64,000 nucleotides of DNA, from the NCBI GenBank assembly GCA_013368315.1, contig JAACJM010000159.1, forward strand, positions 1-64,000, read 5' to 3'. Origin of the DNA: Tetrapyrgos nigripes. Taxonomy: Eukaryota; Basidiomycota; Agaricomycetes; Agaricales; Campanellaceae. Shown piece by piece: positions 43,591-55,124 of the stretch (its first letter is position 1; each line of letters starts with the position of its first letter). The notes under the pieces are model-generated. The model was not told where the DNA came from. It did not search any database and saw only the letters and a list, made by a program, of their open reading frames with translations. The translations under genes and the position numbers were made by a program.

Positions 43591-46500
43591 GACGGTCGGA
43601 AAGGAGAGACGACTGCGCAAACCAAAGCAGGCATATTTCGGATCTTAACCGGTATAACCCCTAAACAAACGGTAAAAATTGGAAATCAACTGAAACCCAA
43701 ACATTCATCGCTGTTCCTCTTCAAAGCCAAAAAGTGCTGCATCTGGACCATACGCTACGCACGACCTGGCGCAGGTGGATATGTGCCATCAGCCATTTTG
43801 GATCATCTATGTACTGGAAGCAAGGCAAAGGACTTAAACTTTGTTTGCTTCTTTGTAGCTTCTCCACCGCAAACGAAATACGCGGTGGACCTTGTGGCTG
43901 TGACCACTGGCTTTTTGGTCAGTGGTCACAGCCACAAAGTCCACGGAAGTTACTGTGAACTTGTTTGTTGATGCCTACATCTTACCTTTCCCTCCTGAGC
44001 TTCCATGGATCAATTTTGCACCGTCCTCAACCCCAAGAACAACACCATCCACCACTTGAAGCTGTAGTACACCACCAACCGGCTGGCATCTCGGTAGGAC
44101 ATTCCCACAATGCTCCTAGGACGACCTGGGGCAAACCTCAGATTGAGATTTTAACTACGTCAATTCAAGACCTAATTCCACTAACACAGCGGCTTCTCCA
44201 GACAGGCAGTCTCCATACGACGTTTTCCCGTCCGAGACCACCTTAGAACATCACCCGATTGTATAAATATTTTCAAAACGTCTTAATGAGCTTGGGTCAG
44301 TCTCAGCGAAGCAATGGTTCGCCGTTCGCGCAACGATACCATATGGCGGATGCCTCAGTCTTACGGTGGCAACACAAGCTCTCGAGAATGCATAACTATG
44401 ATATTATATTCACATGAATTACGGAGAAAAGGTATATAGCAGGGCTATAAGATAGCTTGCAACGACATATCATGACACTAGCATAGTAACTTTGGATTTG
44501 GAGGGTGGACAGCAAAGTTTAAGTGACAACGTACAGAGGGATGGCTATCTGGAGAGTAGTGCCTAACTAGTCCTGAAGGATAATATTGAACCGAAGATGG
44601 AAGAATACCAAGAGAATACTGTATGCACACACCTGAGAATAACGACAATGCTAACTTGATATGCTGCGAGACATAGAGATGGTGTCACGGTGAGAACGAG
44701 GGCTGCATTGCACTAAATTATTGCACACACCTAAGGATGAAAAAACAAAACATCCTGACTTCGACTTAATGCAAGAAACCCCCATGCTACCAAAGTACTG
44801 CAAGTAGAGATGTCAGTAAACAAGGAAAGCTGCGGTGACCACTGGCACGCACCGTTGCAGAAGTCCATCACCTCTGAATTGCACAAGTTGAGTTGAGTTG
44901 ATCTGCTGAAGGATGAAGTTGATGAAGGAAAAGCAGCGGAGCAAAATTGCATTGGCGGCTTTGTGGTTTTTCAACCAACTCGTGATCACTGCTTGAGGGC
45001 AGGATAATTGGACTTGCAGTTGCTGAGGATTGAGGACAACGATAATGTGCCCAGGAGGTTTTAAGAGTAAAGCTTGCTACGAGATGCCAGGAATGTCAGG
45101 CAAACATCGACGCGCAGTCAAAAAGCCGTTTGCTCACGACACCTTCCTGCGAGATTGCCGTTCAGGTCTTTCGCGGGGATTCCTACCATTCGAGCTTCTA
45201 CGGACATTTCACAGATCTCAGAGGCACATTCTTACGTTTCATTGCACTGATATCTACGTCTCGCATCGGGAGGATCTTAAACTCGGTTGGTGGTGTAGAG
45301 AGTGGTACGTCATAGCCGTATTTGGAACTGATTGTTAAACACTTCCTTGTCTACCCGCCCACGACATTGCCTACTGGTACTCTGAAGCTCATACCGGCGC
45401 ACGAAAGACGATCTACGCACGCGGTGGGTTGGAAGCATGATGCAACAACGTATGCAATCACCTAAAATTGGTAAATTTTATTCCAATCTACATAGGGTAT
45501 CTATCCATCCATCATCCTTTTCATCGCTCTTTCTAGACTCTACTATCATGGCCAACCTCTCGAATTAATGAAACTTATTGGATTTCGATGAGAGAATCGG
45601 GTTTACGTCAACGACGGACGGTCGCGATAAAAGGGTGTTATTAACCCAACCGTAAGCCAAAAGTAGAACCGACCTCTAGATGGGCTCGTTATCATGCACA
45701 GTGAGGAGGAAGGCATCAATGGCTCCCGCTCTTCAGGCTGTATCCGGGGAATTACACGTCCCCGACAACAACTCTTTCAACAACGTCAGATTCGTCTGAG
45801 GATCAACAAAGGAATCGGAGAAAGACTGGAGCGTCCCAAACGAATGACAACGGCGAAATGAATCCGAGTTGATCACGTTTAAGAAAAGTTGTAACAACTT
45901 TGAGTGGAAAACTTTAGAAGGAGATACGATTGGTCCCAGGGGTTTTAGAACGGAGTGGGTAGCAGGGGTGGAGAGGTGGAGATAGGACGGTAGGGACTGG
46001 TTGGTTTGAAAAAGCGGATGTAAGGTGGAGGTGGAAAAGGAAGAAGGCATACGGAATGATATGGAGGCACTCGGATGTCTTTTGTGTATGCTTGATAACG
46101 ACTCGTCTATTGATGCAGCTAAACAAAGCAAATTCGTTTAGCAAACTACTGAAACCAATTAGGTTACTGTTCGAACATGAGAGAGAGAAGGAAAGACGAC
46201 GCATTGTATTTATTTACCTACAGCCTCATTGCTAAGGCCGTAGGTGAACAAATAAACAACGCGTGGTGTTCTTCTACTGACCTTTCCGTGTAAGCGTCAT
46301 CCTTTACTCACTTGCAATGCCCAACGAAGTTATGTCGCTCTGGATGAGCTAATCGAATTTGCATCGTTGTTAGTTTAGACGTCACTTTCGATCCCCTCAA
46401 GTTGAAGATGCCTAGTTAGGTGTACGTCATTCCGCTGGGTCATTCTCTCTATCAGGGCGTATTCAAACATTTTAAGGCTTAAGTTCTTCGATATTTCCAG

Positions 46501-46764
46501 ATTTATACCGTCATATTACCGCGCCTAGACGCAGGTGTATGCAGCAACAATCCCCGGGCAGCAGAAGTTCGACCAGGCGCGCTGTAATGACGATGGTTCT
46601 CTTTGGTACGCAAATGCATCGAAAGTCACCAAGAGGTCAGGAACTGATATAGGTGTGGTGAAGTGGGTAAACAATACATTCCGAACGTACACGAAGCTAA
46701 CCTCTGGATTTTTCTTTTCTTGATTTTTTTCTTTACTCTGAAAAAGTATAACCGATTTTCTATA
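43591..46764. other. Gene-free interval upstream of the Helitron ORF
   Basis: About 3.2 kb shows no well-supported gene. The 5' leader and 5' end of the Helitron should lie in the first part, but no TC terminus could be fixed. A 132-codon minus ORF at 45733-46131 (PLGPIVSPSKVFHSKLLQLF) and small plus ORFs near 43519 and 45030 have no recognised domain and no intron support. Confidence 0.35.
43885..43944. repeat. 25-bp inverted repeat, 10-nt loop
   Basis: GTGGACCTTGTGGCTGTGAC(CACTG) at 43885-43909 pairs with 43920-43944 with one mismatch. It lies about 300 bp upstream of the Helitron ATG on the minus strand. It may be a leader hairpin or a small foldback repeat. Confidence 0.7.
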
Positions 46765-46877
46765 GTACACATTATTTTTATTGGACTTCTTGAATACATA
46801 TCGTACATACACCGAATATGGTACACATTATTTTCTTTAGACTTCTTGGATATATGTCGTACATACACCGAAAAATG
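46765..46877. repeat. Tandem duplication, 56-bp unit
   Basis: GTACACATTATTTT...TCGTACATACACCGAA occurs at 46765-46820 and 46821-46877 with a handful of substitutions. It lies just beyond the 3' end of the minus-strand gene at 46978. Confidence 0.75.
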
Positions 46878-46977
46878 AGTAGACAAAATATAAGAATTCG
46901 AAAGGTTAGAGTAAAAGTAGAGATCGATTTATGACTTCTCGTTGTCCATGCCTATTCGCAATCGATTATTTCTTGTT

Positions 46978-49652
46978 TCATTTAATCGGATCAGACAACA
47001 GTATGATGAACTTGAGGTTGAAAGCAAGGGTATCTTGACCAGAACCGACATAATAGCCAGTTGTATATCCAACCGAACATATACTATTAGCCGGTATCTC
47101 TTTCGTGTATAAGGGACGGGTGGAAATTGTTTCCCAATCCTTCTTCGTGAATTGGAATCCTTTGGCGTGTTTAGGTCTTCCTGGACGACCATCAAATACG
47201 GGAACTAGTAAAAAGTCAATTTGTGTATTATCAGAGATAAAAGCTTCAAGCTACTCACTATAGTCGGTTGATCTGGAATAATGATTAGTGACTGATATCT
47301 GAGGGTTGGACGTTGACTCTTGCGACACTCCCCAGTCTCCTTCAGATGCTTTAGAGCTAGAATCTAATGTAATCGTTAATATCAAATAATACACAGATGT
47401 AGATGCTTACTATCTGACATTCCGAAGCGTTCCGGCATTGTCGAAATAGAGACTATCCCATTTCGATAGCCGTTCTGTATGAACCCAGCTCTCGAAAACA
47501 AATAACAAATCAAACTAGAAGTTGATTGACTCTCCTGATCAAACATTAGTAGCTCAATTTTTTTGCTTGTAGAAACCTTATCAGGCTTCAAGACATGGGA
47601 AGATACGACCACGCCGGTGGTAAGCAACACTGCAGCAGTTGTGGCTGCCCCTGGCTGCAAAGGAGAGATGACCAGTTTTGCTCCGACTTTGCCAGGACCC
47701 AATCCTTCGGATTTGAGAACACTGGGGTCAACCCTGGCAGGGTTTACAATTTGCTGGTATCGTTCAAAAAGAAGCGCCGTTGCCGTTAACCTGTGTAATT
47801 AAGCTACTGCCTACTATGAAATAGCGAAGCGCTCACTTTTGTATTTCTTTGGTGAAAGACTTTGGGGCCTCAGTTTGCATGTCAGAAAATTTCACAACTC
47901 TGAGATCATCAGAGGCTCCGTTATACGACCGAAAAACAGCGTAACTAGTAAAGAACATTAGCGTCATAGTATGTATCCAATAAATCATTTCTTACGGTAA
48001 ATTCGGACGGTTGGAATACATGTCGTATTTTGAATGGAGAAATGGATCTTGATATTTTCTCCGCAGGCTCCAACCTGAGATTGGCTCAGCTAGCTCTCCG
48101 GAATGTCCGTCCGTGGTCTGGTCAGCCTTGGCTTTCCCTTTGCTCTCTGCTGAAGACGCTTTCCTATCATAAAAATTATAGTTATACCAAAATCAGACAG
48201 GAACCGTTTAATAACTCACCGTTGAATTTTTTTTCTTTGGTGTCTCAACAGGTTCCTCATCGTCAAGATCACTAACAATAATATCAGCCTAATCCAATCA
48301 TGTTTCGAGAACACTGAAACCAAGAGACCTACAGTTCACGTTTCTTTGCTGGAGATTTTTTCTTGGGCATCTCAAGAGATTCCTCATCGTCAAGATCACT
48401 AATAATGTCAAGCTCAACTCATCATGTCTTCAGAATACCAAAAGCAAAAAGCTTACCGTTCACGTTTCTTTGCCGATGACTTTTTCTTGGGCGTCTCAGT
48501 AACCTCATCGTCAACACTAATGATAATGTTAAGGTCAACTAACCATGTCTTGAGAATAGTGAAAGAAAAGGCTTACCGTTCATGTTTCTTTGCCGATGAT
48601 TTTTTCTTGGGCGTTTCAGTAAATTCCTTATCGTCAAGATCACTAATGATAATGTAAAGTTCAGCCATTCATGTTTAAAATCAAAATCAGTACCGTCCAC
48701 GTTTCTTTGCTGATGAGCCTGCAGCAGGTTTCTTGACACTAAATGGGTGATGGATGTAATGAGAATTGACATAAGAATAATTAAGTTGAAATTCACTGAC
48801 GTATTGATCTGTCCAGATTCCAACTCTGTGATTGAGGCGGACTTTTTCTTGACAGATTTGCTTTTTTAACAAGAACTAAGTCAGAATGCAACAAACTCTT
48901 CAGAAGCACAGAAGACTCACCGTTTGCTGGCCTCTACAACAGAAGGTTCTGGTGGATCATCATCATCAGTGATAACAACATATCCTTTCCATGGTGACTT
49001 TTTCATGACCCTAGTATTCAGTTTAAATGAGGGTAATGAGCGAACGGGTAATGATACTCACTTAGAGGAGCTTCTTGGAGTGCTTGAATGTTTTTCAACA
49101 CTTGGTTTGGTTCTCGCTGAACGTGTCCTTGTATACAAACATCACCATTAAAGACAAATGACGACGAAGAAGAATAAAAGTTACCGCTTGACCACAATCT
49201 TGTCTGACTCTGACTGGTAGTCTTTGTCGACAGGCCTAAAGGTATTTGTTAGTAAACATTTCTGAAAGATTAGGCAACTTCGTACTCTTCGTCATCAGCA
49301 ACAGAGGACACTTGCTCAGGTTCCGAATGAGAAGACTCTTCAGATCTATTAATGATTAGTTAGCATAAATGAATGAAAAAGGTTGTACATAGACATACTG
49401 GCTGCGCGTTGACGAGTTTTTATTCCTATGTCTGAAACTGGTCAATATTGAAGTAGAACTTGACAAGAATGAGGGTTACTTTAGAGAATAATCACTAAGT
49501 TCCTGTTCGGACTCAGTACCGGAAGCACCACTTTGCTCTTCCTCTGCTTCGTCGTCGATGTACACTTGAGGTGGGTTTCTGTGTGAGGATCAGCAGAGTG
49601 TATAAGATCATGAAGAGGAAGGATGACTTACTTGGAAGTTTTTGGTGGCATT
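46978..49652 (-). CDS. Unknown multi-exon protein with tandemly duplicated Lys-rich mini-exons
   Basis: The start codon at 49652 (MPPKTSK) and stop at 46978-46980 are linked by about 16 exons with GT/AG introns of about 45-65 nt. The N-terminal half alternates acidic (IDDEAEEEQSGASGTESEQE) and basic (VMKKSPWKGYVV, KSVKKKSASI) stretches. Mini-exons at 48220-48738 encode repeats of SDLDDEE..ETPKKKSSAKKRER type. The C-terminal half looks globular: YAVFRSYNGASDDLRVVKFSD, then LTATALLFERYQQIVNP, PGAATTAAVLLTTGVVV, and finally VPVFDGRPGRPKHAKGFQF and CSVGYTTGYYVGSG. The Lys-rich repeats suggest nuclear location. Exon 48220-48271 is 52 nt, not a multiple of three, because of a run of eight T, so the frame breaks there unless the run is one base too long. 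I recognise no family. Its neighbours at 51195 and 52581 are divergently arranged unknown genes. Confidence 0.6.
48220..48738 (-). repeat. Array of five duplicated mini-exons and introns, about 120-bp period
   Basis: Exons at 48694-48738 (45 nt), 48577-48642 (66), 48457-48516 (60), 48333-48398 (66) and 48220-48271 (52) each begin after a TTAG-type acceptor. The last four start with T-GAT-CTT-GAC-GAT or close variants; the first shares the AKKRG end. Most end CG|GT. All are phase 2 on both sides, so copies can be added or lost without changing frame. Introns between copies are also similar (for example TGAGAATAGTG and AGAATACC segments). Confidence 0.75.
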
Positions 49653-51194
49653 CTCAAACAATCAAAAGATGAGTTGAGTGGATGAGGTAGGAGTGCTCGA
49701 AAACTCCATAGATATAGATACCAAGCGGATCATACGAAACTGTCCTTGAAACTTGGAGTAAAAGGCTATGAATAAGTCTTGACAAATCACGGAAGTATGA
49801 TAGCTCATATGCTTCAGAGATCGCGGAAACTTACTTGTGGAAACTTGCCTCAAAGTAGACGCCACAAGGATAGAAATTTTAGCCGCGTTCCAATGGACAA
49901 ATCACGGAAGTATGATAGCTCAGATGTTTTGGAGATTGTGGAAACTTACTTGTGGAAAGTTGCTTCAAAGTAGACGCCACAAGGATAAGAAATGAGTGGA
50001 TCATATGTAACTTTACATGAAACTTCCAATGAAAAATTGAGACAGGAAGTTGTTACAAAGACAAAAGTATGCGGACACATAATCAGATGTTTCGTCCAAA
50101 TTCAAAACATATATGCTGTAAATTACTTATGCGGAACCTAGACTTCTGGACAGGGGCATAGTACCGGATTACACGTATCATATTCTTAATTTCCAAGAAA
50201 ACGATTGACACGATCTGTTTGTGGAGTATTTAGTTCATGAGATCAAAGTCTAGACTATCGCTGAGAAGAATAGATATCAATTGAGCGATACAGAACATAT
50301 TCCGAAACCGGTGATCAATACATCAGGAAACTGTCCAAAAAGGTTGCACATGGTTGTAGGCGGTTGTACAACCGATACAACCCCGAAACTTCACAGCCCT
50401 ACAACATTCCCACAACCTAATATTTTGAGGAACATTATAGAAGTCCTTTCGACAAAATTTTGTATGTATTCGCTCTAGTTCAACAATATCTTTGTATTTC
50501 ATTATCCTAACGTACAAATCTACCCTAAAAGTGCCAAGGAACGAAAGATACAGAGGTGCCAAAAGTCGAGGAGTCCTGTCGGCAACCAAAAAACCCACGG
50601 TAACCCCTCAATGAAATCGGGCCATTTCCTGATGTAGGCTGCAGTGAGACAGTAACATTGCTCAAGAGAAAAGTTGCAAACATTAGGAGCAAGTAAAAGA
50701 TTGCGGATGCAGGAGTATGAGTCTTTATTTGACATGAATGACTGTGGAGGAGGACGATCTGTTGTCCAGATCACAACAGGAGGAAGTCAACCAGGAACCA
50801 AGAGATGACAGATTTGAATTTTCGTAAAACTTCACAAAGGATGGCGAATGTGTAACTCATGTAAATGATCTCATTCGCGAGTTTGCTGAGGTATAGTCTA
50901 AGGGTCTTACATGTAGGGATTTCAGCTCGTTTCACATCTAAGTTTCGCAGTAATTTGATATATTGCAACTTTGACAAAGGATGGCGAATGTGTAACTTGT
51001 GTAAACGATCTCATTTGCAACTTTGCTGAGCTATAGTCTACGGGTCTTACATGTAGGGATTTCAACTCATTTCACACACAGTAATTTGGTATGTCGCAAC
51101 TTTGACTATTTAAGTTTGAGTATTCTGAGTAAACTCTTTAAACATCCTCACTCTTTGTATCACCAATTTCTACTTCTTTAACATCCTCACTAAC
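49653..51194. repeat. Divergent intergenic region with two tandem duplications
   Basis: Between two divergent genes, a unit starting GACAAATCACGGAAGTATGA recurs at 49781 and 49896 (offset 115 bp). A second, ACAAAGGATGGCGAATGTGT followed by TATAGTCTA and GGGTCTTACATGTAGGGATT, recurs at 50834 and 50974 (offset 140 bp). The latter pair ends about 110 bp upstream of the ATG at 51195 and may be a duplicated upstream regulatory block. No gene is supported between them. Confidence 0.6.
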
Positions 51195-52522
51195 ATGAAC
51201 GAGTATTACCCAGTTGAAGCTGCAAGTAAGTGCTGATGTCGTGATGCTTGTGAATGTTTTTTAACGTGTTATCCAGAGAAAGACCTTGAACAGTGGACCC
51301 GTCATCGTGAGAAAGCCCGTAATGGCGGGTTGAATCCGGTTGGATTGACCCAGGTAAGCACAACTATTTGCATAATCATGGTACCTACAATTTACGTCTT
51401 TCATTTGTAGACACCGAATTGGACAAGCACCTTGTCCGTTCCTACATACGGCGTACCTTCACTTGCCCGTTTGAGCAGGCAAGCCAACGGATCGTTTGAA
51501 GAGATTGTTTTCACCATGCAGGGTATACTTTCCGACAAACGTATACCTCCAGTTCTTTCCTTGCCGTAAGTCAGAAGTTTAACTGATAATATACATACTT
51601 TCCGATAACTAAATGTGTTTGCAGGGAAAATCAGAGACGTAGGATTCCGAGTTTTCTGCGTCAAGAAATCCAAGTCACTGGCCTTGGAAGTTCAACGTTT
51701 GCTGCAACTGCGGACTCAATCAAATTGGTATATTACATGTGTGAAAGACGTCTTCCAGAGGGGGAGCTTGATGGAAATGGTATTCTCTCCACTTATCGAG
51801 GTGACGTTGCTCTAAATTTCAGCAATCGGTGAGAAAACATTCATGATCTATGTGTAGAGGTTTGCTGACATTTCAATTCCAGGTATTTCACTCCACATAG
51901 ACATGCATTACAAGAAGAGGCACTACCTTTCAATGCTCAGGAAGATCCGAACGGAATTCTTGCCGGACTAAGTAACGATGATTATATTCATTGTGAGGAA
52001 AACGTGGTTAAATTTTATCAGCACGTCCCCAGCTCTTCTAGACCAGAGGGCAGGTAAGTCTGGTAGTGTGGATTATACCAGTTATAGTACTAATAAATTT
52101 TTAGGATGAAACCCACCGATCCTGTCGCTTTCCGAACTGGAGATATTGTTGAAGTCCAAGCGTCTATAGCCATGATCCCTCAGGCAGGAGGCCAGAAGAC
52201 CAAGCTGATTGGTATATTGAGATCGTTAACCCTATTGGATATGAGGCATAGACAGGCGAGTTTACATATATCTTTCCATTTTATTTTTACTCATACTTTC
52301 CTCCAGTCTGCAATCGAAGAAAAGGACGCGGCAGAACGATCATTAAAAGCTTATAGAGGGGTTTTGAATGGAACTAAACGCAAAGTGGGCTATGATCATT
52401 CGGATGATGATGACGAGAGCTCATCTGAATCGAATTACGATAGTGCCGCCGAAGGGAGTCATATTAATGTATCAGAGAGGAGTGTCAGGAGACGGATCGA
52501 TGAAATGACGTTGGACGATTGA
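51195..52522 (+). CDS. Unknown multi-exon protein with acidic C-terminus
   Basis: Exons 51195-51225, 51277-51353, 51411-51565, 51625-51828, 51883-52053 and 52105 onward join in frame. A final intron is needed at about 52256-52306; it fits only as a GC-AG intron (CAG|GCGAGT...CCTCCAG) or may be retained, since the frame stays open. The product has about 330 residues. It includes PTYGVPSLARLSRQANGSFE, ENQRRRIPSFLRQEIQVTG, YRGDVALNFSNRYFTPHRHA, NGILAGLSNDDYIH, and DPVAFRTGDIVEVQASIAMI followed by ILRSLTLLD. The end is an acidic, Ser-rich tail (SDDDDESSSESNYDS) with RSVRRRID. The GDIVEVQ...ILRSLTLLD segment looks like a compact beta fold, but I cannot assign a domain. The gene lies 58 bp upstream of the next gene in the same direction. 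Confidence 0.65.
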
Positions 52523-52580
52523 AACTGTTGTTATCAGTATAATTTAGTTTCTTGTACTATACTTCTTCCATCGTCCCCCA

Positions 52581-53283
52581 ATGTCTGAAGAATTTTCTCT
52601 GCGATGTACAGTTGCGCGTATTATCTCTCGAGGTTCTGGCCAGGTATAAACTATGTGTTTACTCCCTGTGGTTACACTGATATATTTGGTTACAGGCTAT
52701 AGGTAATACTGCAGATTTGGTAGTATACCCCACCCCATCGCAACTCGAAACTTTCAACGCAGCCACTGAAAATTTCAGAACAAGGGTACATATAAATTTT
52801 TTGTTTATACATAACTATTAACGGACTATCATTGTTGAGTAGAGTGATTATCACAATATGTGGGAAGCCTGTAGGAACTCAGAACATCCATTGGTCACAC
52901 TCAAAGTTCAACGTGATACAATGGTAAGCATTTCGTTCTTTCTTTTTATTCATATGCTTGACTTGGATTCTTAACTTGTTCTAGATTTACGTCGAACCTG
53001 ATATCAATATCCCTGCGATACCACCTGATGTGGATATCAGACACGTTCAACCAGTGTACCAAAGATGGAATATAGGTTTCCGAGCGGTCACTAGAAACGC
53101 GACTATTTTTGTTGTTGGAAAATTGGAACTTGAGGAGTTAACGGAAGATGCAGTGAGTGTTGTCTTATAACTAATTTATAATCCGTTCGGGGCTAAAAAT
53201 GATATCAGGTATCTGTTCTCCTTGTCGATGAAATCAGAGTTTATAGTGAAGGCCAACCTTGGTATGAAGACGTTCTTGATTAA
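52581..53283 (+). CDS. Unknown five-exon protein, 158 residues
   Basis: Exons 52581-52643, 52696-52785, 52843-52923, 52985-53152 and 53209-53283 all have lengths divisible by three and standard GT/AG introns, giving 158 residues ending in TAA. Segments include FSLRCTVARIISRGSGQAIG, TADLVVYPTPSQLETFN, HPLVTLKVQRDTMIYVEPDI, WNIGFRAVTRNATIFVVGKL and LLVDEIRVYSEGQPWYEDVL. Alternating hydrophobic strands suggest a small beta-rich fold, perhaps OB-like, but this is inference. There is no signal peptide and no membrane segment. The short spacing and same orientation as the preceding gene suggest a linked pair. I recognise no family. Confidence 0.7.
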
Positions 53284-53867
53284 TGTATCAATGTAAGGCG
53301 TTACTGTAACTGTGGATATGCGACAGAGATTCTATTTACTGTACTGTCTTCTAAAATATGCCTTGGCTTCTTCTTCATTCCCTCTCGCCGTCTAACAGTA
53401 ACAAAGAGTTAGAGATTATCTTCTTTTACATGTTCTGTAATCGTGTTTACTGCTACCAGCTTTCACGGACTAAATTCGGCCGTTGATAATAACTTCTTGG
53501 GCGCTCGTTGCGATGTTGCAACGTGGGGTGCAAACGCAGGCCCTGGTGGGGTAGGGAAGATGACTGTCGAGAACGAGATTGGAGAGTACAATATGAAATT
53601 CGGGCGTACTGACAAACCACTAAGGACTCTGGAGTCAAAAGACAGGAGTGAGGCAAGAGTAGGAAGATTGGTACACATGTTCAATCAGTAGCAGCTAACG
53701 TGCTGCCATCTTCTACAGCCTGAACATATACTCTGAAAACAGAAAGAACATTAAACAAAATATCCAATTAATACTTGACTCCTTAAGTAAAAAAATTGTC
53801 GAGGAGAAAAAAATACGATTGGGGAAGGAGAATGATGGATGTATATAGCTCACACAGCTCAAAAAAC
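53284..53867. other. Short gene-free flank
   Basis: An 82-codon plus ORF at 53443-53691 and overlapping minus ORFs share the same DNA. None has a recognised domain. Confidence 0.35.
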
Positions 53868-53883
53868 GAATAGTATGCTGTCC

Positions 53884-54052
53884 AAAGTGCACTTTTATTA
53901 TGCACCCGTAGAAATTCATAATCGACACCCGTAGAAATTACTATGCACCCGTAGAAATTCATACTCGGCACCCGTAGAAACTCATAGGTACAACACCCGT
54001 AGAAATTCAGAGTGGACACCCGGTATTTATTAAAGATCGAGACCCGTATTCA
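53884..54052 (+). repeat. Subterminal CACCCGTAGAAATTCATA repeats, left arm
   Basis: Five copies of (G/A)CACCCGTAGAAA(T/C)TCA or close variants occur between 53900 and 54010, followed by degenerate CACCCGGTATTTATT and GACCCGTATTCATTT copies. The same motif in reverse (GAATTTCTACGGG, ATACGGGTGTCAAC) occurs at 55850-55975. Such subterminal motifs are often transposase binding sites. Confidence 0.75.
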
Positions 54053-54270
54053 TTTGATTTCATCTAATTTGCTGACGTGTTCTGCTGACGTGGTCTCGGC
54101 TATGATGTCATTCTTGTCAGATGCGTCTCATTCCATGATCTCCAGACATTTATAGCTTCTGGAAAGGATGTTACTGTCAGTAAATTCGTTAGCTTTTAGG
54201 TCTATACTTAAGCCTAATATGTAGAGCTGTTTGGGTGGGATCAGCCAAAATACCTCTCCTACGCTGATTG

Positions 54271-55124
54271 TGGGAACCACTTTTACAGCCTGCATTGCAT
54301 CTTTGTACGTCTCGTTCTTTTTTCATTTCTCAACAGGCAGTCAAACTCTGATTATTATCATTTTCATATGATACTTTATTTGATATTTATCACTTTTTTT
54401 GAGCTTAGTGGTACACCAGAATGAAACTAGGCCATAGTCTGTGCTCATCATGGGAACCACTGTTACAGCCTACATTGCACCTTTGTACATCTCGTTCTTT
54501 TTTCATTCCTCAACAGGCAGTCAAACTCTGATTATTATTATTTTCATATGATGGTTTATTTGATATTTATCACTTTTTTTGAGCTTAGTGGTACGCCAGA
54601 ATAAAATTAGACCACAGTCTGCACTGATCATGGGAACCACTTTTACAGCCTGTATTGCACCTTTGTATGTCTCATTCTTTTTTCATTCCTGAACAGGCAG
54701 TCAAACTCTGATTATTGGCATTTTCATATGATGCTTTATTTGATATTTATCCCTTTTTTTGAGCTTAGTGGTACACCAGAATGAAACTAGACCACAATCT
54801 GCACTGATCGTGGGAACTACCTTTACAGCCTGTATTGTACCTTTGTATGTCTCGTTCTTTTTCATTCCTCGACAGGCAGTCAAACCCTGATTATTATCAT
54901 TTTCATATGATGCTTTATTTGATATTTATCACTTTTTTTGAGCTTAGTGGTACACCAGAATGAAATTAGACCACAGTCTGCACTGATCATGGGAACCATT
55001 TTTACAGCCTGTATTGCACCTTTGTATGTCTCATTCTTTTTTCATTCCTCAACAGGCAGTCAAACCCTGATTATTATCATTTTCATATGATGCTTTATTT
55101 GATATTTATCACTTTTTTTGAGCT
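54271..55124. repeat. 180-bp satellite, nearly five units, inside the TIR element
   Basis: Units start with TGGGAACCACTTTTACAGCC or variants at 54271, 54451, 54631, 54811 and 54990, giving periods of 180, 180, 180 and 179. Units share CTTTGTA(C/T)GTCTC, CAACAGGCAGTCAAAC and GAGCTTAGTGGTAC and differ by scattered transitions. The last unit stops at GAGCTAATG. No ORF spans the array. Confidence 0.9.

Noticed and set aside
43591..43620. Upstream extension of the Helitron ORF to 43620
   Set aside because: The first codon there is TTG. The first in-frame ATG is at 43590, so I used that start.
43519..43971. Plus ORF of 150 codons overlapping the 5' end of the Helitron ORF
   Set aside because: Its first part is antisense to the Helitron gene and its end reads through an inverted repeat. 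No family match.
45733..46131. Minus ORF of 132 codons
   Set aside because: Ser/Leu-rich with no domain. The stretch looks protein-like but no start context, introns or family support it.
53443..53691. Plus ORF of 82 codons with GPGGVGK resembling a P-loop
   Set aside because: The string does not fit a full Walker A context, no other ATPase motif follows, and minus frames are open over the same bases.
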